Source: Microcoleus vaginatus PCC 9802
GTDB taxonomy: Bacteria; Cyanobacteriota; Cyanobacteriia; Cyanobacteriales; Microcoleaceae
Reading direction: 5' to 3'
DNA: 64,000 nucleotides
Assembly (NCBI GenBank): GCA_022701275.1
Contig: CP031740.1
Location: 4,227,001-4,291,000, forward strand
In this document: piece after piece, positions 44,493 to 52,439 of the stretch
Layout of the letters: each line of letters starts with the position of its first letter
How positions within the stretch are numbered: position 1 is the first letter of the stretch
Made by a program: the position numbers and the translations under genes
Notes under the pieces: model-generated
Database searches by the model: none
What the model was told of the DNA's origin: nothing
Seen by the model: the letters and a program-made list of their open reading frames with translations, nothing else

Positions 44493-46391
44493 TTAATTTT
44501 TAAAGAGTGGTTCTTGATAAAGCGGCACAGTAAAAGTAACAGTCGATCCGAGTCCTTCCCCCATACTGTAAAAATTTACTGTACCGCCCATTGCTTCTAC
44601 CAGTTTTTGAGAAATAGCCAATCCCAAACCGGTGCCGCCGTATTGCCTGGTACGATCGCCGTCCACCTGAAAAAACGACTCAAATAATTTATCTTGCTTG
44701 TCGAGAGAAACCCCAATCCCAGTATCAGCAACTCGGATTTTCACCATTCCGGGGAACTGCTGGTTGTTAATAGTCACCTTTTTCTTAATAACTTCAGCAC
44801 TGATACGAATTCCCCCTTCGCCGGTAAATTTAATTGCATTGCCCGTGAGGTTCAAGATTACTTGAAGCAGGCGTTGGTAGTTGCCATACAAAATAATCTC
44901 GTCCTCCACAGCGGGTTTTTGGATTTGAAATTGCAATCGCTTTTGCTCGACTTGAACCCGTGTGAAATTCTCAACTTGTTGCAAGAGTTCGCCGAGTTTG
45001 ACGGGAGCGAGGTCTAACTCCATTTTGCCAGCTTCGATTTTAGCGACATCCAAAATATCGTTAATCACATTGAACAAATGTACTGCGGAGCGGTAAGCTT
45101 CTTCGATAAATTGGTGCGCTTCTTCGGGGTCATCTGCCATGCCGTCTACAAGCAGTTTCAGGAAACCGAGGATGCCGTTGAGGGGGGTGCGGAGTTCGTG
45201 AGAAGTATTGGCAAGAAATTGACTTTTAAGTTGGGAAAGAGCCACCGCTTCGGCGCGGGCCTGCTCTAATTCTTGGTAAAGTGTAGCGTGGGCGATCGCA
45301 CTGCCGACTTGAGCGACTAACTCGCGGGCGAATTCGAGTTCGACATGACTCCATTTCGGGGAACTGCCACAGCGGTGCAAACATATCAGTGCATTGGGTT
45401 GGTCTTCATAGGAGGTAGCTGCTACGAGCACGGAATGGCGGTGGAATGGATCGGCGGCGGGGGAGGCGTAATCGACTGCTACTGGTTTTAAGGTGGCTAA
45501 AGTTTGAATCCACCCTGGCTGTTCGGCGGCGCGCAGTTCTAATCCCAGCATAGAAGAGTAAGCTTCTTGGCGGTACTCAGCTACTACTTTAAAAGTTTTC
45601 GATTGGAGATTTTCGATTTGAGCTGGGGAAAGCGGGGGTGAGGGGTCGCTAGCTATTGACTGTTGTAATTCGGCTGCAGCAGCGCTCGATTTTTGCTGAT
45701 TTTCCGAGGGAAGGAAGGGGGAGGTTTCGAGATTTTCGCTGTCTTTTTTGTAGGAACAGATGATGCAGCGACTCGCGTTCAAAACTTGCCCCAAGCTGTT
45801 AACAGTTTGCTGCCAAATTGTGTCTAGATCGAGGGTTTTGTGCAGGTTTTGAGCGATTTGGGAGATGATTTTACGATCGATTTCCGAGTAGGGAGGGAGC
45901 GATCGACCGGGGATACGGCTCGCTGGAAGCGACATTTGTTGGCGGGCGTCCCAGGGGGATGGCAAAGCTCGATAGAGCATGAATTCTGGGGAGTCTGGCC
46001 GTCTGTCTGTGGGTTTGTCAGACAGCAGCCTTCCCATAACTAAGACTTTTGCAGCTTTGCCGTTTGAGTCGATCGCCGGAGTGAGTGTCAAATCGAAGAG
46101 AAAATATTGTCCGGCGTGGCCAAATGGATAGCTGAAGCGTTGCGGCACGAAGGTTTCGAGCGCTCGTCGCAGGATATCGAGATAAGGCGCAGGGGGGATG
46201 GGTTGCAGGGTTTCGCTGAGAGGGCGATCGACAATTTGTTCTGCTGTAAGGTTGTACTGCTCGGCTTTTTGCCAGTAAAAAGATAGATATCGACCAGAGG
46301 CGTCTTGGGTAAATACTAATTCTGCCCCTAACTCTTGAAAAAAAACTGTAGAGGCGAGGCTCGATCGCCGGAAATCTGTGTTAGAGTCCAT
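44493..46391 (-). CDS. PAS-GAF sensor histidine kinase
   Basis: 632 residues: PAS domain (about 15-125), GAF domain (about 175-375), HisKA with NTSHELRTPLNGILG at about 390-455 and HATPase with NLTGNAIKF, DTGIGVSLDKQD and GGTGLGLAI up to about 625. No membrane helix. Shares the GAF/HisKA sequence with the truncated neighbour at 42916, so the two probably arose by duplication. Confidence 0.9.
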   Translation of the reverse strand: MDSNTDFRRSSLASTVFFQELGAELVFTQDASGRYLSFYWQKAEQYNLTAEQIVDRPLSETLQPIPPAPYLDILRRALETFVPQRFSYPFGHAGQYFLFDLTLTPAIDSNGKAAKVLVMGRLLSDKPTDRRPDSPEFMLYRALPSPWDARQQMSLPASRIPGRSLPPYSEIDRKIISQIAQNLHKTLDLDTIWQQTVNSLGQVLNASRCIICSYKKDSENLETSPFLPSENQQKSSAAAAELQQSIASDPSPPLSPAQIENLQSKTFKVVAEYRQEAYSSMLGLELRAAEQPGWIQTLATLKPVAVDYASPAADPFHRHSVLVAATSYEDQPNALICLHRCGSSPKWSHVELEFARELVAQVGSAIAHATLYQELEQARAEAVALSQLKSQFLANTSHELRTPLNGILGFLKLLVDGMADDPEEAHQFIEEAYRSAVHLFNVINDILDVAKIEAGKMELDLAPVKLGELLQQVENFTRVQVEQKRLQFQIQKPAVEDEIILYGNYQRLLQVILNLTGNAIKFTGEGGIRISAEVIKKKVTINNQQFPGMVKIRVADTGIGVSLDKQDKLFESFFQVDGDRTRQYGGTGLGLAISQKLVEAMGGTVNFYSMGEGLGSTVTFTVPLYQEPLFKN

Positions 46392-46955
46392 CAGAGTAGG
46401 GGATGAAAGTAGTTCGGATTTTGGAGTATTGAGTTTTTAATAAGTAACTCAATACTCCCCATTCTTTGGGGCTTCTACTGTTATTTTGTGAGTTATTAAT
46501 CAATTAAAAAGTTGTTGGCTTTTTAATTAAAACCTTAATCGCTCAAAACTCACCATTTGCAAAAATTTTAGGCTTCTACTATTGACTTTTGAGGGATTAA
46601 TGAACTCATCAAATATTAATTCTTTAATTCTGAACTCAACTCAAAATTCAAAACTATTCGTTCTCAGCCGTTTTGGGTAATTTAAAGATAAAAATTAAGA
46701 TTGAGAAATTAGGAATCTGCACCGATTAACTATCAAGTGTGAAAATTACGCCAAAATATGAGGCTGCGAACAACTCTAGTCAGGGAATGGCTCAGGCATT
46801 TTTTCCCTCACCTGGAATAGTTGCGAGGTTGTGATTTAGCCGAGTTCACTCGCCCACCACCTGTAGCTTTAGCCACGAAATCTGCAGGAGATCGCCCGCG
46901 CGATCTAAATTTCACAGCCTGCAGATTTGCGCGCGCCGTCTGGGGCGAGAGCACC
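46392..46955. other. AT-rich spacer and nested inverted repeat
   Basis: Strongly AT-rich to about 46800. AAATCTGCAGG (46878-46888) pairs with CCTGCAGATTT (46918-46928) around an inner AGATCGC/GCGATCT palindrome; this could terminate the RHH gene that ends at 46956. No gene seen. Confidence 0.5.
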
Positions 46956-47183
46956 TCAGTCGTTCCATTCACCGCGTGGCGGGACTGGCGGGTTGCGACG
47001 CAAACCCAGAGCCAGTTCGTCTTCGCGGCGCTCGCCTCTGAGCCACTGCTTGATTGCTGTTTCAATGACTTTGCTGGGGTCATTCGTCAAGTGCTTAATT
47101 TGGTCGAGGAGTTCAGAATCGATATGGATGGACAGTTCGACTTTTTCTGACGAACTGTGGGAAGGTATTCTTGATTCGCTCAT
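46956..47183 (-). CDS. Ribbon-helix-helix-like small protein
   Basis: 75 residues. VELSIHIDSELLDQIKHL followed by PSKVIETAIKQWLRGE fits a CopG/RHH fold (beta strand, two helices). The C-terminal 25 residues are proline- and arginine-rich. Likely DNA-binding, possibly antitoxin-like, but no toxin gene is adjacent. Confidence 0.6.
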   Translation of the reverse strand: MSESRIPSHSSSEKVELSIHIDSELLDQIKHLTNDPSKVIETAIKQWLRGERREDELALGLRRNPPVPPRGEWND

Positions 47184-47510
47184 AGTTAAAAATCCTAGTT
47201 TTAATTCTTAAGTTTCAATTCTTTTGATGACAACCGACTGGACTAGATATTTGAAGTCCCTGATTTGCACCCAACCTTTCCTCAACCGCATAACCGCTTT
47301 CTGTACAATGAGAGAGAGAAAAGTTTTTTCCTTTTGGGTGTCCGGGCTCGGTCGGACACTTGAAAGGCTAATAACTGATACTCTTGAGGTTTGCCTCAGT
47401 TGTGGTTTCATCTCAATCCCCAGTAAGAGGTTGAAGTAAGCACTCTACTCTTGCTTGTGTAATCATACAACAAAAAGTATCCTTTGCCGATTAGCTCTTA
47501 GATAAAAAAC
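47184..47510. other. Promoter region of lepA
   Basis: No convincing gene. A seven-base stem GTGTCCG/CGGACAC lies at 47338-47359. Confidence 0.5.
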
Positions 47511-49325
47511 ATGACTAACGTCCCTGTATCTCGCATTCGTAATTTTTCGATTATTGCTCACATCGACCACGGAAAATCGACCTTGGCCGATCGCCTGTTG
47601 CAGGCGACTGGGACTGTGCAGGCACGGGAGATGAAGGAGCAGTTTTTAGACAATATGGATCTCGAACGCGAACGCGGCATTACGATCAAGCTGCAAGCGG
47701 CTCGGATGAATTATACTGCCAAGGACGGTCAGGAGTACGTGCTGAATCTGATCGACACTCCCGGACACGTGGACTTTTCTTACGAGGTGTCGCGATCGCT
47801 CGCTGCTTGCGAAGGGGCGCTGCTGGTGGTAGACGCATCTCAAGGCGTGGAAGCACAAACCCTGGCCAATGTCTACCTTGCCTTGGGAAACAATTTGGAA
47901 ATTATTCCAGTTTTAAATAAAATTGACCTGCCGGGGGCAGAACCGGAACGGGTAAAAGGGGAAATTGAAGAAATTATCGGTCTGGACTGTAGCGGGGCGA
48001 TTGAGGCTTCGGCTAAGGAAGGAATTGGTATAGATGAGATTTTGGAGTCGATCGTCGAATTGGTGCCGCCGCCGCAGGATACTGTTGACAAACCGCTGCG
48101 GGCGCTAATTTTTGACAGTTATTACGACCCTTATCGCGGGGTAATTGTGTATTTCCGGGTGATGGACGGAAGTGTCAAAAAGGGCGATCGAGTTTTGTTG
48201 ATGGTTTCGGGTAAGGAATATGTCATCGATGAATTGGGCATCCTTTCACCGACTCAAGTTCAAGTAGACGAACTGCACGCCGGGGAAGTGGGTTATCTGG
48301 GCGCGGCAATTAAAGCAGTAGCTGATGCTCGCGTTGGCGATACGATTACTTTGGTCAAAAAGCCTGCACCGGAGCCTTGGCCGGGTTATACAGAAGCAAA
48401 ACCGATGGTTTTTTGTGGCTTGTTCCCGATCGATGCTGACCAATTTCCCGATTTGCGGGAAGCTTTAGAAAAACTCGAACTCAACGATGCTGCGCTTTCT
48501 TACGAACCGGAAACTTCGAGTGCGATGGGATTTGGTTTCCGCTGCGGTTTCTTGGGTTTGCTGCACATGGAAATTGTGCAAGAAAGACTGGAGAGAGAAT
48601 ACAATTTGGATTTGATTGTTACGGCTCCTTCTGTGGTTTATCAAATCACAACAATTAAAGGGGAAGTGTTAACAATTGACAATCCCAGCCACTTGCCCGA
48701 TCCTCAGTATCGGGAGAAAATTGAGGAACCTTATGTGCGGGTAGAAATGCTGTCGCCGGAAACTTATGTGGGCGCGCTGATGGAACTGTCTCAAAGTCGG
48801 CGGGGCATTTTTATGGATATGAAGTATCTGAGTCAAGGCCGAACTACGCTGGTATATGAGTTGCCTTTGGCGGAGGTGGTGACGGACTTTTTTGACCAGA
48901 TGAAATCGCGATCGCGCGGCTATGCGAGCATGGAGTATCACCTCATCGGTTATCGCGAAAATCCGTTGGTGAAAATGGACATTTTAATTAATGGCGATCC
49001 GGTTGATGCTTTGGCGATGATCGTACACCGGGATAAGGCTTATAATGTGGGTCGCGGGTTGACGGAAAAACTCAAGGAGTTAATTCCCCGCCACCAGTTT
49101 AAGGTGCCGATTCAAGCAACAATTGGCGCGAAGGTGATTGCTTCGGAGCACATCCCGGCTTTGCGGAAGGATGTGTTGGCGAAGTGTTACGGCGGTGATA
49201 TTTCGCGGAAGAAAAAGTTGCTGCAAAAGCAGGCCAAGGGTAAGAAGCGGATGAAGTCTGTGGGTACTGTGGATGTGCCGCAGGAAGCTTTTATGGCTGT
49301 GCTGAAGCTCGATCGAGATTCGTAA
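47511..49325 (+). CDS. lepA: Elongation factor 4 (LepA)
   Basis: 604-residue ribosomal GTPase that back-translocates or assists 30S assembly. G1 [10 protein letters not shown]2/G3 [11 protein letters not shown] and DTPGHVDF, G4 NKIDLPGA, G5 ASAKEGIG; then domains II, III and V and the LepA-specific C-terminus with [15 protein letters not shown] and [14 protein letters not shown]. Family length and order are canonical. Confidence 0.97.
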   Translation: MTNVPVSRIRNFSIIAHIDHGKSTLADRLLQATGTVQAREMKEQFLDNMDLERERGITIKLQAARMNYTAKDGQEYVLNLIDTPGHVDFSYEVSRSLAACEGALLVVDASQGVEAQTLANVYLALGNNLEIIPVLNKIDLPGAEPERVKGEIEEIIGLDCSGAIEASAKEGIGIDEILESIVELVPPPQDTVDKPLRALIFDSYYDPYRGVIVYFRVMDGSVKKGDRVLLMVSGKEYVIDELGILSPTQVQVDELHAGEVGYLGAAIKAVADARVGDTITLVKKPAPEPWPGYTEAKPMVFCGLFPIDADQFPDLREALEKLELNDAALSYEPETSSAMGFGFRCGFLGLLHMEIVQERLEREYNLDLIVTAPSVVYQITTIKGEVLTIDNPSHLPDPQYREKIEEPYVRVEMLSPETYVGALMELSQSRRGIFMDMKYLSQGRTTLVYELPLAEVVTDFFDQMKSRSRGYASMEYHLIGYRENPLVKMDILINGDPVDALAMIVHRDKAYNVGRGLTEKLKELIPRHQFKVPIQATIGAKVIASEHIPALRKDVLAKCYGGDISRKKKLLQKQAKGKKRMKSVGTVDVPQEAFMAVLKLDRDS

Positions 49326-49344
49326 TCTGTGTGGCCTTTTGTCA

Positions 49345-49464
49345 GGAACAGGCAAGATGCCTGTTCCACAAAGAGTCTGTTTTCTTGTAGTTATTTGCGA
49401 TTACCTGGAACAGGCAAGATGCCTGTTCCACAAAGAGTCTGTTTTCTTGTGGGATGGGCATCTT
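49345..49464. repeat. 62-base tandem repeat with hairpins after lepA
   Basis: GGAACAGGCAAGATGCCTG begins at 49345 and again at 49407, 62 bases apart; each copy forms a ten-base stem (GGAACAGGCA/TGCCTGTTCC) followed by CACAAAGAGTCTG and a T run. A third, variant hairpin GATGGGCATCTTGCCCGTCC follows at 49453. The first copies can act as lepA terminators. Confidence 0.75.
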
Positions 49465-49541
49465 GCCCGTCCCCGTGGAAGCCCAGAATATGGCTGCAGC
49501 GTCAGTGGCGATCGCCCGCTCGCATCACAGCTTACTACAAC

Positions 49542-49988
49542 TTAAACAAGAATACTTTGTTGAAACTCGCGCTGAATTTCATCTACAACTTTGCGATCGC
49601 TCAAATCGCGATGCCACCAGTGGCTACAGCCATCTTGACAAGATTTGCAGTACCTGCGCGCATCGGCAATTGCCAATAAACTCATTAACAGGAAAAAGGT
49701 TTTGATAAATTCTGAGGGCGGGAGTTTCAAAAGCTTTGCCATTTGTTCTTTTAATCGCCCTCTACTCAGCAACACACAAGGGGTGTAAGTTGGGCGAAGT
49801 TTTGATTTGGCAATTGCTAGGGAAACATCTTCTTCTCGCGCCCCTGCTTGGAGGGTCATGTAGGATAGCCGCTGCAATATTTCCTGCTGGTCTTCGGTTG
49901 GGAAGCTTAAAAACCAGTTTTTTGCATCTTCTTGGCTAATTAATTCTTGTTGAATTTGATTGATTGTAATTTCATCGGCTAGATTCAT
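49542..49988 (-). CDS. Partner protein of the nucleotidyltransferase (DUF5958-like)
   Basis: 148 residues, mostly helical. INQIQQELISQEDAKNWF, then SKLRPTYTPCVLL and a C-terminal Cys/His cluster CKSCQDGCSHWWHRDL that could bind zinc. The pattern resembles DUF5958, an assignment I hold loosely. Its start overlaps the stop of the upstream nucleotidyltransferase gene by 17 bases, so the two are co-translated. Antitoxin/immunity or substrate-partner role is inference. Confidence 0.65.
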   Translation of the reverse strand: MNLADEITINQIQQELISQEDAKNWFLSFPTEDQQEILQRLSYMTLQAGAREEDVSLAIAKSKLRPTYTPCVLLSRGRLKEQMAKLLKLPPSEFIKTFFLLMSLLAIADARRYCKSCQDGCSHWWHRDLSDRKVVDEIQREFQQSILV

Positions 49989-50310
49989 TTGCCTCTCCTA
50001 AGTCTGGCTCAAATATAACGTGAGGTTCTCCTGAGATGAGGGGGCCAGTAAAAATATCGATTCCCGTTTCTCGACCTGAACTATTAATTTCGCCGCCGCT
50101 TGTACCCCGAGGGACGGAACTGCGAGCCGAATGCCGCTGGCGAGAGTTACCTAACATTATATAGTCCCAGTCAGAAGTTGGCGTACTTGTCCCGTTTGCT
50201 CGACTGCCCACAACTATGATGGTTTGTTTCGTGCGAGCGGCTGCATTCTGAATTCTCCTGGCATCTTCTGGAGATATGCCTGCTTCTTGCCATGTTTTTA
50301 CACCTCTCAT
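49972..50310 (-). CDS. Minimal nucleotidyltransferase, toxin-like
   Basis: 112 residues. Pol-beta-type nucleotidyltransferase motif VVGSRANG (Gly35-Ser36) followed by SDWDY with Asp47 and Asp49, and a third acidic residue Asp85 in GIDIFTGPL. The active site therefore looks complete. The sequence SSVPRGTSGG and PHVIFEPD resembles nucleotidyltransferase domains found as tips of polymorphic toxins. It forms an overlapping pair with the gene at 49542. The partner is not HEPN, so it is not the classical MNT-HEPN pair. Confidence 0.7.
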   Translation of the reverse strand: MRGVKTWQEAGISPEDARRIQNAAARTKQTIIVVGSRANGTSTPTSDWDYIMLGNSRQRHSARSSVPRGTSGGEINSSGRETGIDIFTGPLISGEPHVIFEPDLGEANESSR

Positions 50311-50393
50311 TTAATGAATATTAGCATTGCAGTAGGCGAGTTTTTTCGCACTTCCCGATTAAAATTTTAAGCACGATAAATCAAGTTTTAGTT

Positions 50394-50564
50394 TCAGTCA
50401 TCTGTTGATTTGAGCTTGCCGGATGCTTTTGCTTGGTCGATCGCCTTTTGAATCAGAAGGTAGACAAAGTTGGAGATCGATCGCTTTTCGAGATCGCACA
50501 ACTTTTCGAGCTCCTTTTTAGCCTGTGTTGGCAAAACCACTGAAATCCGCTCGCTGTCGCTCAT
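50394..50564 (-). CDS. Small CopG/RHH DNA-binding protein
   Basis: 56 residues: MSDSERISVVLP strand, then KKELEKLCDLEKRSISNFVYLLIQKAI-like helices, the ribbon-helix-helix pattern with the Ser-Asn-Phe turn. Terminal KSTDD. Small genes of this type serve as antitoxins or plasmid/chromosomal repressors. Lies between the nucleotidyltransferase pair and a divergent small gene; it could regulate either. Confidence 0.65.
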   Translation of the reverse strand: MSDSERISVVLPTQAKKELEKLCDLEKRSISNFVYLLIQKAIDQAKASGKLKSTDD

Positions 50565-50595
50565 TCCCTGCAATCTGTTGGAAGTTTTCCCTATT

Positions 50596-50745
50596 GTGCC
50601 ACCTCGGAAGTCCAGCTTGCAATGGGCGATCGTCGGTCGCTATCGCAGCCGATCGGATGCGGAGGGACATCTTCAGTTGTTTCGGCAACGAGTACCCAAC
50701 ATCCGATTTGAAGTGGTGTTTGATTTACCCTCTCGCCGAGGATAA
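50596..50745 (+). CDS. Small conserved-looking protein
   Basis: 49 residues if a GTG start at 50596 is used. WAIVGRYRSRSDAEGHLQ and FEVVFDLPS look like a conserved short cyanobacterial family (from memory, not verified). The frame stays open upstream to an ATG at 50470, but that part is the shadow of the RHH gene on the other strand. Function unknown. Confidence 0.45.
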   Translation: MPPRKSSLQWAIVGRYRSRSDAEGHLQLFRQRVPNIRFEVVFDLPSRRG

Positions 50746-50850
50746 CTTTTTGAGGGAGGGTTTTTGATAAGTTAACTGTCAAATTATCGAGGCAGATCGC
50801 ACTTTTGGAAATGAAGGGCGATCGCCCTTTTGCAAATAAACTATCCGAGA

Positions 50851-51144
50851 TTACTCATTATCATCATCATCATTATCTTGAACTACTTTACTACTTAAAA
50901 GTCCGAAAATCGCACCCACACCCATATTCCAAGTGCTATTGCAAGTCTCAAAAATGCGAGCTTGTTGGGGAGATGGCCGATCTTCGGTACTAATTCGTAA
51001 AGAGACTCCTCCAGAAAGTAACGTAAAAAAGATAACAGTGGCGAAGACGTACTGGAAAGGAGAGGGAGATTGAGGAAAAGTGTTTTTACGAGTCATTTTA
51101 GTAGATTTGGGTTTAGCAGGTGTCATATTTGGTTGAGCTTTCAT
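50851..51144 (-). CDS. Small membrane protein
   Basis: 97 residues. A basic Lys/Pro-rich N-terminus, a hydrophobic segment FQYVFATVIFFTLLSGGVS at about residues 30-50, a linker with two charged clusters, a second moderately hydrophobic stretch NMGVGAIFGLL, and an acidic tail NDDDDNE. Divergent from the ATPase gene at 51304; a role with it is possible but not shown. Confidence 0.6.
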   Translation of the reverse strand: MKAQPNMTPAKPKSTKMTRKNTFPQSPSPFQYVFATVIFFTLLSGGVSLRISTEDRPSPQQARIFETCNSTWNMGVGAIFGLLSSKVVQDNDDDDNE

Positions 51145-51303
51145 GATTGCTACCTTCTTATTGGATATGTCTTAATCTTAAAGAGGAAAAGCTTGAAAGT
51201 CAGCCTGTGTATAGGTTTCGCTTAGTATGAGTTTGGTATGCGTTTAGGATGCGTTTGGTTGGCGATCGCTCGCTATAATACTTAAAAGGTTTGTAATTTG
51301 GCT

Positions 51304-52311
51304 ATGTCGCAACCAACGCTCAAAGCATCCCAGGCAGGAATCGAAAAAGCAAAAACAGCTCAAACAGGTAAAGGCTGGAGTCGCCAAGACTTAGCCGATC
51401 GTGTTGTCCTGGGGGAAGGCAAAAATTCACAGACAGGCATCAGTCGTGGTATAGTTAATAATTTTTTCACCTGTAAGGATGTCAAGTCCCAGTTATTTGT
51501 TGGAATTTGCAAGGCTTTAGGATTGGATTGGGAGGAAATTCGAGAACCCAATGGAACGCCATCGCCCCCAAAACCAAAGTTCAACTACAATAATCCATTT
51601 TTTCCTCTAAGTGGCAGGATAGACAAACCGCAATTTTTATTTGGTAGAAAACGGGAAATTAAAGCGGTATTTGATACGCTCAATAGTGGCAGTAGCGTAG
51701 CAATCATTGGCGAAAGAGCGATCGGCAAAAGTTCTCTGCTACAAGCCATTTACCGAGAAGCACCAAATCAACTCCGTGAGCCTCGCAAACCCATTTACCT
51801 AAACTTAGAAGATGTTTACGATGAAAATGACTTTTACGGTGCTTTGTGCAGATTAACGGGTATCGAGAAAGCAAAGGGCACTGAGTTATCACGGGCTTTA
51901 GATTCGTCCCAATGCCGATTCCTGTTGCTTTTAGATGAAGTCGAAAACATGATCTGGGATGGATTTACTAACCAAGTACGCAACCAATTGCGGGGTTTGG
52001 CAAATGGAAGTGACGCACCTTTGCGTCTAGTTGTCGCCGCCTGCACCTCTCTTGATACCCTGTTTCCTGATAGTCAAGACAAAAAATCTCCTTTCCAAGG
52101 GATTTGCATTGAGGAAAATCTGAAGCAATGGGATGAAAAAATCTGCCGTGAATTTATTGTTAGTCGCCTCCAGGCTGAGTGGTTAACACCTGTTGCTCAG
52201 CCCGTGAGGTTTACTGAGGAAGAAATTGCGGGGTTAATTGCTGAAAGTGGCGGCTATCCTCAGAAATTGATGCAGTTGTGCTATCAAACTTATGCCCGTT
52301 ATATCAACTAG
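51304..52311 (+). CDS. STAND-like AAA ATPase with N-terminal HTH-like domain
   Basis: 335 residues. Residues 1-80 (LKASQAGIEKAK, GWSRQDLADRV, ICKALGLDWEEI) match the helical domain that opens many cyanobacterial NACHT/STAND proteins. Then an AAA ATPase: Walker A GERAIGKSS at 136-144, Walker B LLLLDEVE with Asp211/Glu212, and a C-terminal helical part QKLMQLCYQTY. The cyanobacterial STAND fold is used in signalling and in defence proteins. Start at the ATG at 51304 rather than an upstream TTG. It precedes a second ATPase gene by 128 bases on the same strand, suggesting co-transcription. Confidence 0.8.
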   Translation: MSQPTLKASQAGIEKAKTAQTGKGWSRQDLADRVVLGEGKNSQTGISRGIVNNFFTCKDVKSQLFVGICKALGLDWEEIREPNGTPSPPKPKFNYNNPFFPLSGRIDKPQFLFGRKREIKAVFDTLNSGSSVAIIGERAIGKSSLLQAIYREAPNQLREPRKPIYLNLEDVYDENDFYGALCRLTGIEKAKGTELSRALDSSQCRFLLLLDEVENMIWDGFTNQVRNQLRGLANGSDAPLRLVVAACTSLDTLFPDSQDKKSPFQGICIEENLKQWDEKICREFIVSRLQAEWLTPVAQPVRFTEEEIAGLIAESGGYPQKLMQLCYQTYARYIN

Positions 52312-52418
52312 GGCTTAGACATCGCGGCCCAGAAACCGGGTTTTTTACGAAAATATTTCGTTAGAGCACCGCAGATTCGGTAAAAAACCCGGTTTCTCAC
52401 CACCCGTGCGTAAGTCCT
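52310..52418. repeat. MITE-like element with AAACCCGGTTTCT inverted repeat
   Basis: AGAAACCGGGTTTTTTAC (52331-52348) and GTAAAAAACCCGGTTTCT (52380-52397) are perfect inverses, inside outer ends AGGGCTTA / TAAGTCCT (one mismatch). Related to 26139-26282. It starts in the stop codon of the first ATPase gene and separates the two ATPase genes. Confidence 0.6.
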
Positions 52419-52439
52419 GTTTATTCATCCCACCTATTT

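Noticed and set aside
46808..47083. 91-codon minus-strand frame overlapping the RHH gene
   Set aside because: Out of frame with the recognisable ribbon-helix-helix protein and crossing an inverted repeat.
47208..47411. 67-codon minus-strand frame before lepA
   Set aside because: Composition is not protein-like in its first half, no ribosome-binding site, and it occupies the lepA promoter region.
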